Assembly: GCA_963969595.1 (NCBI GenBank)
Contig: OZ018408.1
Location: 248,001 to 312,000, forward strand
Reading direction: 5' to 3'
DNA from: Neckera pumila
Lineage: Eukaryota > Streptophyta > Bryopsida > Hypnales > Neckeraceae
DNA: 64,000 bases
Shown: positions 1 to 12,287 of the stretch, in pieces
How positions within the stretch are numbered: position 1 is the stretch's first letter
How the letters are laid out: every line of letters begins with the position of its first letter
Notes under the pieces: generated by a model
Database searches by the model: none
What the model was told of the DNA's origin: nothing
What the model saw: the letters and a program-made list of their open reading frames with translations, nothing else
Translations under genes and position numbers: made by a program

Positions 1-795
1 AGGAGCTCTTTTCAGCTGATTGAGGACGTACACTTGAAAGGGGACCGAAGACTTGAGGAGATTCAGTCCTATACTTTTTCTAGATGAGAAGTTGAATTTC
101 TATCTGTGGTGTTACTCTGTTGTTGAAGCGGAACCGTTAGAAGTTTGTAGATACAGAGCCACAAAATGTCTGCATTAATGCACCTTTTGTCGCATCATCG
201 GCAGCAGACGAGAAGCTATTTGGTGCTTGGAGCTGGCGTACGGGTGAGTGAGTATTGACTTCTGGCCATACACCTAGTTGGATGACTTGTGATTTGTCTG
301 AACTGAACTACCGTGGTCTTGTTGGGAAGACATGTGTCCCATACATTTAGGTTCATCGCCAGCAGTATATTTGATCAATACGGTGGTACGCTTCCCCAAA
401 ATTGACAGGACGTGAACTTGGTTGGTTGGACGTTAAACGTTAAATCTGAGTACCGATGACTATCTTATGCTCAAACTGCTACCACTTGAATGTGTTTTTT
501 GACACACTGTCGGGGATTTGTGTGACCAGGATGCCTGTGTGATCACACTCTTGAAGTCTGCGTGGCATATACACCCATGTTTATCATGTGTCTCAGCTTC
601 CCATGGAGGAAGGAGCAGCGGATCCTTTAGGTGTTCATCGTCATCAGTTTGGAGAAAACCCTCTGTGAGTACCAATGCTTCAGGTATGTATAAGATGGCC
701 ACTCTCATGGCCAGAAGTGGGTGCTTTTTGTCTCTGAGAAGAATTGAATGGCATTTATGGAGTATTTAACAATTGAATCAGGCGAAGTACAGACA
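1..795. other. No firm gene; possible upstream part of the OSB-like gene
   Basis: No open frame here resembles a known protein. The first 88 bases are open in frame 1 and end in a TGA, which could be a chance frame or an exon end. If the OSB-like gene that follows has a transit peptide and OB-fold domain, they should lie here in short exons or before the window. I could not identify them. Confidence 0.3.
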
Positions 796-1331
796 ATGGA
801 GCAAGATTGGGAGGAGTATTTTGCGGATCCTTTGCAGTGGTGGGACAACAGTTTATACAAGGTATCACTAGAAATATTGCTAAGGTTGGTTATTAGTTGA
901 TGTTAGAAATTTGTGAAAAGACATTGAGAAGGTAATTTATTGCTTGTACAAGGTCTTGGGCGCTTGGGTAAACAAGAAGCATATTACATTCCGAGTGGGT
1001 TTAGTATTGAATTGAAGTCTAATTAGATTCCTCTAATGCTTAAGGACATATATTCCTTGATTGGTTTTTTATATTGGATGGTGGGTTGTTGTGTGTATAG
1101 ATGAATCCAAAATTACCTGACTATGAACACAAGGTGACAATGAAAGCGCTTTGGGTGGATGGCTGGTCAACCCCTGCATGGGTGAAGGCGATGCTCAAAT
1201 TGTTGACTTTAAGTGAATTACCTTCTCGTAGTGGTTATCATACCCATGACTCCGAAGAGATTGTCCCACCAAATAGGTATTGGCATGAGCATGAGTTGTC
1301 TCCCCTTGTGACAAGAAATTCGTGCAATTGA
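796..1331 (+). CDS. OSB-like organellar ssDNA-binding protein, PDF-motif exons (partial)
   Basis: Two exons join in phase 0. Exon 796-861 reads MEQDWEEYFADPLQWWDNSLYK in two parts (residues 1-12 and 13-22) and ends at AAG|GTATCA. Exon 1101-1331 follows an acceptor ending TATAG and opens NPKLPDYEHKV, then ALWVDGWSTPAWV, with a stop at 1329-1331. The run of W, YF, DP, QWWDN, NPK, PD, HK, LW and TPxWV is the C-terminal PDF motif of plant OSB proteins, which bind single-stranded DNA in mitochondria or plastids and limit recombination (family knowledge). The OB fold and targeting peptide are not seen, so the gene is partial here or truncated. The ATG at 796 may be internal, as an acceptor (TACAG) ends at 793. 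The tail after TPAWV is unfamiliar and may include unspliced sequence. It lies 390 bp upstream of the PPR gene on the same strand. Confidence 0.7.
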
Positions 1332-1719
1332 CTTGCTATAGATGGCGCTTACACATTGAAAGTGGATGTCAAACCCATTGTTTGTAATTTGTTTTATTAG
1401 GTGTAGCTTGGAACTTGTGGTTTGGATTAGTTTGAGGATTTGGTTTATGCAAAATTCATCTCTTTGTTTGCTTTTGTGAACTCACTAGGTGCATTTAAAG
1501 GGCAATGACGTTGAGTAGTACTGTGCATGTAAGAGGAGGTATAATGATTGCATAGATGCATCCACGTATTTTAAAAAGGGTTGAGCAATCTTTTTCACAG
1601 TGTGAAGTGGTTATCGATGGGTCAGGTTACCCAAGGGCAATTTTCGAAGGAGAGTCTCTTTGCCTGCTATTGCAAAAGCGTCAAAGCAAGCTGTTCAAGT
1701 TAGTGGTGGGAGTACGTGC

Positions 1720-4431
1720 ATGCGAAACGCAACTACCACGAGTGAAGCAATTGATCTTTTGAAGAGCCGACTACAACAGGGCATTGCAATAGACTCGTAC
1801 TCCTATGTTGAAATTTTGAAGCGGTGCTTGAAGCAGGAAGACCTTACGGCAGTAAAGCAGGTTCATAAGTGCACCATTGAGACTGGCATGCAGCAGAATA
1901 TATATGTGGCAAACAACCTATTGAATGGATACATCAGATGTGGGAGATTGGAGGATGCATGCAGAGTGTTTGACGAACTTGTGAAAAAGAATGTTATCAG
2001 TTGGAACGTCATGATTGGAGGCTATGCTCAGCACAGTTGTGGGAAAGACGCCATGGAAGTTTTCCATCGCATGCGAAAGGAAGGTATGCAACCTAATGCA
2101 GTTACTTACTTGAGCATCCTGAAAGCCTGTGCGAGCCCATCAGCTTTAAAGTGGGTCGAGGAAGTTCATGGATATATCAGGGAGGGTGGGTTCGAATCAG
2201 ATGTTCGTGTGGGAACTTCGCTCCTTAAAATGTATGCAAAGTGTGGGAACATAAAGGAGGCATGGAACACTTTTGATAAGTTGTCGAGTCGCAATGTGAT
2301 TACCTGGAATGTGATGATTGGAGCATATGCCGAAAGTGGTGATGGTGAGGAAGCATATCGACTTCTTCTCCAAATGAAACGTGAAGGCTTCAAACCAGAC
2401 GCAATCACGTATATGAGCATCCTGAATGAATGTGCTAGCGCGGGAGCTTTGAAATGGGTGAAGGAGGTTCACAGGCATTCCCATGAATCGGGATTTGAGT
2501 CTGATGTGCGTGTGGGCAACGCGCTGGTCCACATGTATGCCAAGTGTGGCAGTATCGATGATGCGCGACTGGCTTTTGACAAGATGGAGGATCGGGATGT
2601 AATTTCATGGAATATCATGGTTGGTGGACTTGCGCAACATGGCTGTGGGTTTGAAGCATATCGACTTCTTCTCCAAATGAAACAGGAAGGTCTGAAACCA
2701 GACGCATTTACGTATGCAAGTATTCTGAATGCATGTGCAAGCGCAGGGACTTTGGAGTGGGTGAGGGAGGTTCATAGCCATGCCCGTGAAGCCGGATTTG
2801 AGTTGGATGTGCGTGTGGGCAACGCGCTGGTGCACATGTATGCTAAGTGCGGCAGTATCGATGATGCTCGACTGACTTTTGACAAAATGGAGGAACGGGA
2901 CTTGATTACTTGGAACGTGATGATTGCTGGACTTGCGCAACATGGACTTGGGTCTGAAGCATTTGAACTTTTTCTCCGAATGAAACGGGAAGGGTTCAGA
3001 CCAGCAGCGATCACTTATGTTAGCGTCCTTAATTCATGTGCAAGCGCAGGGGCTTTGGAGTGGGTGAGAGAGGTTCATAGCCATGCCCGTGAAGCCGGAT
3101 TTGAGTTGGATGTGCGTGTGGGCACCGCGCTGGTCCACATGTATGCAAAATGTGGCAGCATCGATGATGCGCAACTGGTTTTTGACAGAATGGAGGAGCG
3201 GGATGTAATTTTATGGAATGTGATGATTGGAGCATATGGAGAATGTGGTTTTGGTGAGGAAGCATATCGACTTTTTCTCCGAATGAAACGGGAAGGCTTC
3301 AGACCAACTGCTATCACTTATGTTAGCGTCCTTAATTCATGTGCTAGCACAGGAGCTTTGGAGTGGGTGAGAGAGGTTCATAGCCATGCCCGTGAAGCCG
3401 GATTTGAGTTGGATTTGCGTGTGGGCAACGCGCTGGTCCACATGTATGCGAAGTGTGGCAGTATCGATGATGCTCGATTGCTTTTTGACAGAACGGAGGA
3501 ACGGGACGTGATTAGCTGGAACGTTATGATTGGTGGACTTGCGCTACATGGATGTGGGGTTGAAGCTCTGAAAATCTTCAGGAGTATGATAGCAGCCGGT
3601 GTGATCCCTGATGGGTACTCATTTGTGGCATTGTTATCGGCCTGCAGTCATGCGGGCCTTGTTGATGAAGGGCGTCAACTCTTCCTGGCTATGTCGCAAG
3701 ATTACGGCATCGTTGCTAGTGTGGTGCATTGGACCTGCATGGTGGATATTCTTGGGCGGGCTGGGCACCTGGAAGAAGCAAAGGTCCTGATTGATAATAT
3801 GCCAGTTGAATCAGATGAAGCAATTTGGGGAGCTTTGCTCGGTGCTTGTAGAACTTATGGTAATGTGGAGTTGGGTGAGCTTGCGGCTAAAGAGCGTTTC
3901 AAGTTGGACCCCAGGGATGCTTCTACATACGTGGTCCTCTCCAACATTTATGCTGCAGCTGAGAAGTGGGAGAAGGTATCATCGGTGCGTGCTGCAATGC
4001 TAGAGAGGGGTATACGCAAGGAACCGGGGCGTAGCTGGATCGAAGTTGATGAGAAGATTCATGCTTTTTTTGTAGGGGATACATCTCACCCAGAAACGAA
4101 GGAGATATATGCGGAGCTGAGCAGATTGACGGAGGAAATCAAGGCTGAAGGCTACCTTCCGGATACCCGGCTTGTGTTGCATGATGTCGATGAGAAGGAT
4201 AAGGAGTTTTCACTTTGCTCTCATAGTGAGAAGTTGGCTATTGCATATGGACTTATTCACACCTCAAGCAGGAAACCCGTTCGTATTTACAAGAATCTTC
4301 GGGTGTGTTTAGATTGTCATACAGCAACCAAGTTGATCTCAAAAGTGTCTAGAAGAGAGATTGTGGTTAGAGATGCAAATCGCTTTCATCACTTCCATGA
4401 TGGCTTGTGTTCTTGTAAAGATTATTGGTGA
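1720..4431 (+). CDS. DYW-class PLS pentatricopeptide repeat protein, putative organellar RNA editing factor
   Basis: A 903-aa intact frame from the ATG at 1720. The frame is open from 1585, so an upstream exon or start is possible; the only earlier in-frame initiators are non-ATG. The body is a PLS-type PPR array, marked by repeated NALVHMYAKCGSIDDA and ISWNVMIGG motifs. An E/E+ region follows with the PG box (KEPGRSWIE). The C-terminal DYW domain is complete: deaminase HxE at H835-S836-E837, CxxCH at C863, C866 and H867, and the terminal CSCKDYW. Such proteins convert C to U at specific sites in mitochondrial or plastid transcripts: the array reads the RNA and the DYW domain is the deaminase. 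Six 303-bp units (three PPR motifs each) begin near 1858, 2161, 2464, 2767, 3070 and 3373, and the last three are nearly identical in DNA. No transit peptide is obvious after M1, another reason to suspect a missing 5' exon. The target site cannot be read by eye. Confidence 0.93.
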   Translation: MRNATTTSEAIDLLKSRLQQGIAIDSYSYVEILKRCLKQEDLTAVKQVHKCTIETGMQQNIYVANNLLNGYIRCGRLEDACRVFDELVKKNVISWNVMIGGYAQHSCGKDAMEVFHRMRKEGMQPNAVTYLSILKACASPSALKWVEEVHGYIREGGFESDVRVGTSLLKMYAKCGNIKEAWNTFDKLSSRNVITWNVMIGAYAESGDGEEAYRLLLQMKREGFKPDAITYMSILNECASAGALKWVKEVHRHSHESGFESDVRVGNALVHMYAKCGSIDDARLAFDKMEDRDVISWNIMVGGLAQHGCGFEAYRLLLQMKQEGLKPDAFTYASILNACASAGTLEWVREVHSHAREAGFELDVRVGNALVHMYAKCGSIDDARLTFDKMEERDLITWNVMIAGLAQHGLGSEAFELFLRMKREGFRPAAITYVSVLNSCASAGALEWVREVHSHAREAGFELDVRVGTALVHMYAKCGSIDDAQLVFDRMEERDVILWNVMIGAYGECGFGEEAYRLFLRMKREGFRPTAITYVSVLNSCASTGALEWVREVHSHAREAGFELDLRVGNALVHMYAKCGSIDDARLLFDRTEERDVISWNVMIGGLALHGCGVEALKIFRSMIAAGVIPDGYSFVALLSACSHAGLVDEGRQLFLAMSQDYGIVASVVHWTCMVDILGRAGHLEEAKVLIDNMPVESDEAIWGALLGACRTYGNVELGELAAKERFKLDPRDASTYVVLSNIYAAAEKWEKVSSVRAAMLERGIRKEPGRSWIEVDEKIHAFFVGDTSHPETKEIYAELSRLTEEIKAEGYLPDTRLVLHDVDEKDKEFSLCSHSEKLAIAYGLIHTSSRKPVRIYKNLRVCLDCHTATKLISKVSRREIVVRDANRFHHFHDGLCSCKDYW

Positions 4432-4777
4432 TGAGTTTGGCAATCCCAATTGTTTGTGGAGTGAATTTTTGAAACCTTTGATGATCATTTGATATATACA
4501 TGGACTAAATTACCCCATTTGTAGTTGCCTTCTCTAATTTTGTGTGTTTTGGAGGTATCCTAGATAGCAACAATTGTGATTCATTTTTTAATATTGTATC
4601 ACAAGCTCAGTGCAATAGATTCACATTTATCTCTTGCTCTATTTTTAATACAAGTTGCATTTAATTGGTCATGTTAGTCCAAGAGCTAATATTGAATTGG
4701 CATGGAGAACTTCAAAGTATTCTTTGGCATTAGGAATTCATGAATCAAGTTGAACAATAATATTCCCAATCAAAATA

Positions 4778-5335
4778 CTCCCTCCGTCCCAAAAATAAAT
4801 CCAAGGTTTCTTAGACTTGGCTAGATTAACACGCAAGTTGCTCCTATTTCAAAGGATTGTATAGTTATTGTAGCTTCTACTAAAGGCCATTAGGTGTGAA
4901 AGAATGGAAGTCAACAATGAAGTGGAGCATGTTGAAAACAAGTAGCGAAAGTGATAAATTTTTGTCCTTTGGAGAACTGCCCTAGTGGTATTAATTTTGA
5001 TCATTCTCTAAGCAACATTGATGCAATGACATCCATTGATGTCCTCTGTATTCAGTTTCGACAATGTCTTGTGATTCAACTCAAGGAAATTCTCAACAAG
5101 AGACTTGTTAGTATCAGTTTTTGTATAGTTTTGTTGGTTAGAAGTTGTGTTTCGATTCCCTTTGTAGGGATTGAATTGCTATGTAGTCTTTGTAGCATGA
5201 CAATTGCGGATTCTTTTGCTTTAGGGTGTTCAAACTAGCTGCAATTGTTGTTCATCAAATTGTGGAGAATCAATGTCGAATTTAATTTGGGACAAGTATA
5301 TTTAGAAACCCTGGATTTATTTCAAGACGAAGGAG
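4778..5335. mobile_element. Stowaway-type (Tc1/mariner) MITE
   Basis: The left end CTCCCTCCGTCCC is the classic Stowaway terminus. The right end is its imperfect complement: both arms continue into AAATAAATCCA and GGTTTCT within about 35 bp. TA dinucleotides flank it at 4776-4777 and 5336-5337, as expected for Tc1/mariner insertion. Length 558 bp. A 95-codon frame inside starts with GTG and shows no transposase motif, so the element looks non-autonomous. Confidence 0.8.
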
Positions 5336-5337
5336 TA

Positions 5338-8300
5338 TCTTTTTCATAAGCCTTCACAAATATATGTAGTATAAATTCTCGATTACATCACCTATAGAAT
5401 CTCTCTTCTTATCAACTCTCACAAATTGATATTGGCTATCCTTCATGACTTTTCTCTTCCTGCTTCAATTCTAGGCTAGTTCATATCAAGTTCTTCTAGA
5501 GAACTACCCAAGAAAGACTACGGACCTTCCCTCTTAAATACTCCTAGTTTCCTACCTAAAGTAGTCTACTCTTAAAGTGATCATTTTAGCCTACCTAATG
5601 CATCATTGATAGTATTACAAATTTCAAGCAACATGTCACTCATTCCTAGATAGGGATCGCATTTAAAACACGGTCGCTTTTAGAGCACACTACCTTATTA
5701 TCATATTATCTTTGCTTTGCTAGATAAGCCAAGGAAGTTCTTTGATAACAATTGATGTTGAATTTTCTAGCAGGATAACATTCTTGATTATTTGAGGCAT
5801 ACTATCAATGATTGAACCTATGGATTTCCATCTATATTAGGAAACTATTGTACTTTTAGTAGTTGATTGCCTACAATTTTTTGTGATTGCATCTACGATT
5901 AAATTTGCAATTGTTCTCAAATAACTTCTCTACATTGTTTGCTTGACATTTACTTCCAATCAAGAATCTAGATGTTTCAATTTGGAAACTATGATAAGAA
6001 ATGAGTTGGTTGCTATCAACCACTATATGATTATTGCAATATATAGAAGTAAGGTGATATCAATCCCTAAAGGGCGAAGATGATGAGCCCATAGTCAAAC
6101 TTCTAAATCCTTTGCTCTATATCCAATTTATGAATGAAATGTTTTATTTTTATTTTTTAAAGATGAAATCACATGTTTAGCATGTGTCATAAAAATTGCA
6201 ATTCTTTCGGGGAAAATAATTTCAAATGACTATGAAATTTGAAGAAAAAATGAAGAAAATTCATATTGAATACAAAATTTAAGAATAGAATGAGATTATG
6301 GTGTAGAACATTCAAGTATAAAGAAAGGTTTAATATCACTCCATGTTTAGGATCAAAGTAATTAATCCTCAACTTCAAACTTCAAAACAATGTTTTCTTT
6401 TAAGATTTTTTCAAAATTCCCAGATAGAGTGGAAACTTTCTTCAGAAAGCTCACTTTATTAGTTTTTCTTAAATGCAAAAGAAATATAAATATGAAAATA
6501 AAGATTTGAAGGAAAAAAAAAGCTAAAAGTATTGAAATACATTGTATAGGTATCCATTTCTTCAATAAACTATCCCATATAAAATTAAAAAACAAACTAG
6601 TATGACTTGAATTGAACTAAATGGTGCAAACATAGCATTAATAAAGTTGCAAAAAAAAACTAGATAAAAATCATCCATTCTTTCATATGCAAAAAACATG
6701 TGTCCATCCAAAGAACATTTTTTAATCCTTGATGTTCTTCTACAGTAATCGATTCTATCAATTAGTAATTTAAGCATTACTATACTTAGATGACCTTCAG
6801 CAAAGTGCTTAAAAGTTTATCAAACAACACAAACAACATACTAAGTGATCAGTGTTAGCACTGGCAGCATACATTGTTTACTATTCCTAAATTTTTTCTC
6901 TACAATAAGTTTAACCTAGTAACGACGCCAAAGATTAAAGTATTCGGTGAATGACTTCTAGGGAAACTACAGAAACAAAGTTGCTTGTGTCAATTCATCC
7001 ATGAATCTGATAATTTTATATTTACTACCTTGGATTTAAATCGTGTCTTTTTAAAGTTAATTCAACAAGGTCACTGAAGTTAAGTAGTGGCTTATAAATA
7101 GTCATATATGTCTTGCTCATACTAAAATGAGATGATTTCCATTCAAATTTTCCATACAAATTTATTTTATACATATCTTTGAGTTGATGCAAATTTTAAT
7201 AGCTAATTAATGAATCGAGAGTGGTTTGGCTATTTTATTGGATTGTTTCATGATGTGAGATATTTTGGCGTTGAAGTTAATGTTGAAACAAATATGTTAG
7301 GTTTGGATATGCATGTATGCTAAATGTGTGTAATACCTTAAGTATAATTTTTCAATGCCGATCCAACTAATATGTTTATTTGAGAAGAGAGTGAAGTTAT
7401 ATATTTATTGATAAGACAATTTATCAAGTATATCACTCAAAAAATATATGCCCAAATTTTTACAACATTAAATTCCAACCACCCTTTTATACTTTATTCA
7501 TACTTTGCAAAGATACGATTTTCTAAACCGTATCACTAGGACTAACTTTCTTTGATATCCACAATTCTTGATGATCAACCCTTATATTTTGAGCAGTTTT
7601 CCAATTTGTCATGTGAAGTGACATTGAAGCCACACTACATTGAACTATAGAGTTAGATGGACTCCCATGGGAGTTCACCTTAATTTTGGACTAATTTCAT
7701 CCAAATTTTAGGGTTCATCCATCTTTGGGTTTGAGTTTTTAGGTGGAGAGAGCTCCTTGACTTGACATTCTAGTCAAGGATTAGCAAGCAAAAAATTTAG
7801 GAGCAAAAAAATTGGCAAAATTCACCCACTCTCCATGTACTTTGATTTTACTATATGAATTAAATGGGTAGAAATTGTATTTTTTGCCTAATTGCACTAT
7901 CCACTAAATAAATTATATTTAGTCATATGACTTTATGCCAAAGCTCACGTTGCCATTGAGTTGAATAAGTGCCAAGCTAAATTCAACTATACTACTTTCA
8001 TTGTGGACAAACATTCCAAACAAGGTCGCCAAACTTAGCCATTGGATCACAAATTTTTACTTGCCCTAGCCTGTACTTCAACATCCAATACACTAAAGTC
8101 ATAGTATTAGTCTCTTATATAAACAGATTAGGAGCCAAGACCTCAATCAAGGTTTAGCACCCGTAGCCATGACTTCAAAAGTTTCAAAATATTGAAGTAT
8201 ATTGACTATTTTTTATAATGTTAATTAAAAGCAAAAGTTTTTTTATATTATCTATTAAAATTTTATTTTTATTTTTATTATCATTTTCTATGATTTTCTA

Positions 8301-9414
8301 TTTTATTTTCTATTTTACTAAAATAAAAATATTTTTATTGTTAATTTGTGTATTGAATTAGTATAGAAGAAACATACTTCTATTATATTTTATATTCATT
8401 TCTCCAATCATTCTTGTTTAAATTTCTATAAAGATTGTTATATATTATTTATACTATATTTTCTAGTATAGATTGGTATTTATACTTTTGATTTTCTATC
8501 AATTTCTATGCAAGATATTTAAGTAAGATGTATAACTATTAATAATTTTTCTACAAAATAATATATTATTTTAATATGCATCTCTTACAATATTTGTAAA
8601 AAGATTGATCTGTTAAAAAACAAATGAATATATAATAGTATTATATAGACTTTTTAGTTCTTAAGAAGGAAAAAAAAGGCAAGTGGAGGTTGTTTTTGGA
8701 ACATTAGGTGAGTGACAAATTGGCAATTACATCACAAATTCACAATCCACCTTGATTTTTTAGTTTGGATTGGATTTTGATTATTGAACTTTGAAATCCA
8801 AGATTATTGTGCTGCTTGTATAAAAGACAATCACTTTAGGATGGGGTGGGACGTTGTTGTTATTATAGGATCCAAACTCAATTGTGTGTGATTCAATTGA
8901 TCTTTGCAATTTAGGCTTGCAATCAATGGCACTTACAAGGTCTGATGGCATTGTTGTTCAGCATGAAGACTTGGAGAGGTATAAAATCTCACAATTTGAT
9001 GAGTTCAATTTCATTTTCTGCAATCATAATCTACAAACTTGTAATTCATCTTAGTATCTAAATAGAAAGTAACAACCAACCTCTTATATTTGTTGTATGA
9101 TTCAAGTTGTGAAAATATACATCAACTTAGCATTCTAGCTCCATTAGAATATAGTAGTTGCCTAACAACATCTACAGCAAGTCTTTCACTTGATGTTCCA
9201 ATGAGATCAGGATTTTAGTTCAATTCTGTATTAATTAGGTCGTTAAGTCATATTTTATTGATTAGTTCTAGCTGTATCAATTGGCTTGATATGTTTTTAT
9301 ATGCAAAATTTTGATATGCATCGGCCCATGAAGTACTTGTCAGACACTCTCAACTCTCAAGCTTCCTTGAATAGATTTTTGCACACTGAAATTTTTTGAA
9401 ATAAATTTTTTGAA
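5338..9414. other. AT-rich intergenic DNA, no gene seen
   Basis: Stop codons are dense on both strands and no frame resembles a protein. Base composition is strongly A/T with many homopolymer runs, most extreme around 8200-8650. I see no clear terminal repeats or target duplications. It probably consists of old, decayed repeats. Confidence 0.5.
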
Positions 9415-10320
9415 TTGGCGTTGCATGGCAGCTATATAGAGATCGATAGATGTAGCTCAGATGGAGGGGATGCAGACAATGGTTACTTTGTTGAAGACAT
9501 TGAATTGCAAGTGAACCTCCAATCTACTTTGAGTCAAATAGATCGCAGACGTGAACAAGAACATTGTCATCAGATCATTGTTTTTTTTATTTCAAATTCA
9601 AGTCTAAACAATCAAAATGCCAATCCTGTGCTACCAAAGGTACCTCTACGTCCTTGCTCGGAAGGTCACAAGCCACAAAGGATTTTGGAGGTGCCTCTGC
9701 AAATTAGATCACTACCTTTGCCTACATGTCCAGCAAGATCTAAACAAGTGGTTGGGAAGGGCAAAGGGGAGGAATCCTTGCCAAAAGCATCAAAGAAGAT
9801 GAAGAACAAAAGCCGCCCCAATCAATTAGAAGGACAAGGGAAGGCAGTTGCCTCCAAAGAGGTTCAAGTGCACCTAGCAAGGGTTTAAAAGGAGTTCTAG
9901 CAAATCGCATGATCAATGAAGACATGATCAAATTTGTGAATTGCTTATTGCTCTAATGAAGAGACGGTGTTAACTAATCTTGCCCGGTGACGATGGAGAT
10001 GACTTAGTGGATACTGGACCATTGCCAAACCCAATTCTTTGGTACAAATAAAATAGAGCATCCAGGAGGTTTTTATTTATATACATAGGTGGCCAAATGT
10101 ATTTGGACAAAAATGCATTGTAATGTCAATGAATCCATTGAGTCGGTGAAGTGCTTGATTTGTTCCTTAATTGAAGGGAAAGAAAAGATCCTAAACACAA
10201 AGTATGATACATTTACCAAACATGCCGGTCATTGGTGAGCAACCCAAAACCTTGTGGTATTGCAAAGAAGGGTGACTATTATTACTCCAAAGATTGTATT
10301 CATGCCAAAAACGTTGTGTT
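9415..10320 (+). pseudogene. Possible decayed retroelement gag-like remnant
   Basis: A 157-codon open stretch (9415-9888, no ATG at its start) is unusually long for this AT-rich neighbourhood and encodes a basic, Lys/Gln/Pro-rich segment near its end. Downstream, around 10240-10300, another frame reads LWYCKEGxYYYSKDC, a weak echo of a retroviral-type CCHC zinc knuckle with wrong spacing. No protease, integrase or reverse transcriptase follows. The call rests only on composition and one weak motif; a chance frame is almost as likely. Confidence 0.2.
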
Positions 10321-12238
10321 GTATTGTATGAATATTGATGCACTTTTCAAAAATGCATTAAATTAAAAAAAATAGATAAAAATTTGAAAAAGATACGCAT
10401 AGATGAAGTTTAGTAGTCAAAGAAGATAATTATAGATGAAAAATAATGAATATACAAAAAAAATAGCATGGTCTTTCTTGCAATTAATGTCCCAACTTTG
10501 GACTTGATTTTATAATTGAAAAATCATCTTGGCAAATCTAAGATAAAATTTAGAAGTCAAAACCTAAGAAAAAGTTGATTTAGAATTGTAGATCAATAGA
10601 AAACATTGGATGAAGTTTTAGAATGCCAAAATGAGTGGCCAAACTTCATCCATCTATAACTTTTGATAGGAAAGTCCAAACTTAAAGTGTTAGCATTTCA
10701 AAAGGTTAATTTTATATTTTATAGCTTAAAATCTAAAAATTGCAAGTAAAAATTAAAAATCTAGAGTAGTATTTAATAAATAGATGGGCAATAAAAATCT
10801 TTTGAAAATAATTAAGGAACAATTTGAAGTTAGAACCACTTAGAAAATTTTTAAAGGATTTCAAAACTAACTTACATTTAGAAAATAGAATAAAATCAAA
10901 GAAGCTAGAGTAGGATAAACTTTGATTTTAAGCAAATCTAGATTCAAATGAAAGTTAAAATCATCCATCCACTTTTAGTAGTCAAACCCTCATGAGTTAG
11001 AATTAATTTTAAACTGAGCTTCAAAAACAAAAATGAATTTGGTTAGGGAAAATTGATAAATGAAGTTTGCTAAAGCAATTAAGAGAAAAAACTTCATTTG
11101 TATATATTTTTTGATAGCAAAGTTTGATTTAAGTGTGTTTTATCATTTTCAAAAAAGGAATTTAATGTCCTACAACTTAAGCCACTTAGAATTTATATTG
11201 GATTAATTTTCCTTTGAAAGTCTAAAGTTTTGGCCCACATTAGCCAAAACCGACTCAAACTATTAATTTTTTAAGAATACAGTGTCTCAAATTGACATTT
11301 GAATTAATTAGGATTTAGTTTTCACAAAAGATTTATCCACTAATTTGAAAGCCAATTGGACAACGCCTAGACACCCATTTAGGATTTGAAAATCAAAATA
11401 CAAAAAATTCATTTGTGCTTACTTTGTTTCAAGAATAAAGATAAAACCTTTGAGTATGCAATAACAATTCCTCGCCATCATCATCCACTTGAATCAACAC
11501 CATGCCAATCTCCAGTGAACTCTAATCCATATGCAATTGATACTCTCTGTCAAGAATAGGCTTCTATAGTATAGTAGAACTTCTAATAAGCAGTACTTTT
11601 TAAAGTAATAAACCATTTTAAAATAGTGTCATTCTAAGATGTTATTTGGGGGCATTGGAGGGTTGTTTCAAGCCGGTTTTCCAATTTATTCCCAATGTAG
11701 GGATGGAACATTAGGCTGCTATTAGAACCCTAATTACCAACCAAAAAATAAATAAAAAACTAATCTGAAATTAAAAAATAAAATTAAAAAAAAATTAATA
11801 AAAAATTAAAAAAATGACGTGGCCGAAGTTTGGCCATGTCACATTGCTGCATTGTGCTATTGTGATGCAACTCAGCGTGCTCCCTGCAGTCAGGAACTTG
11901 CAGCCCTTTGCGTGGACCAAATCCCCTTTCATTATCAGACTGGTCCTAAATTCGGCTGCATACAAATGTCATGAATGCAAATGACCCTCCTTTACGTAAT
12001 AACCTCTCTAATATAATGTGAAACCAGTCCCAACCCTTGTTTATTAGAGATTCTATTATATTGGTGCCAATTATAAACACTATTTCAATTGACAAAAGGC
12101 CGTTGTTTGCTCAACTACCTATATCCAAGATTGATCATTTCTTTTCAACATGGTCTATGACTTTGTGATGATACTAAATGTATTTATAAATTCTTGGTAA
12201 TAGATATATAAATGCCCACAAAATGCTCATATCATTCA

Positions 12239-12241
<3 letters not shown>
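10321..12241. other. AT-rich intergenic DNA with a possible relic related to the 34.6-kb TIR element
   Basis: No gene seen. Around 11640 the text GATGTTATTTGGGGGCATTG resembles the terminus of the element at 34615 (GATGAGATTTGGGGGTCTTG). Both are followed by a TGACGTGGC segment some 100-200 bp inside, so 11640-11960 may be a second, decayed member. No right end or target duplication was found. Confidence 0.3.

Positions 12242-12287
<46 letters not shown>
12242..12287. repeat. Compound (CA)n(TA)n microsatellite
   Basis: An uninterrupted CA run of about 14 units passes directly into a TA run of about 9 units. Confidence 0.95.

Noticed and set aside
4951..5238. 95-codon frame inside the Stowaway-type element
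   Set aside because: Starts with GTG and lacks the DDE motifs of mariner transposases.
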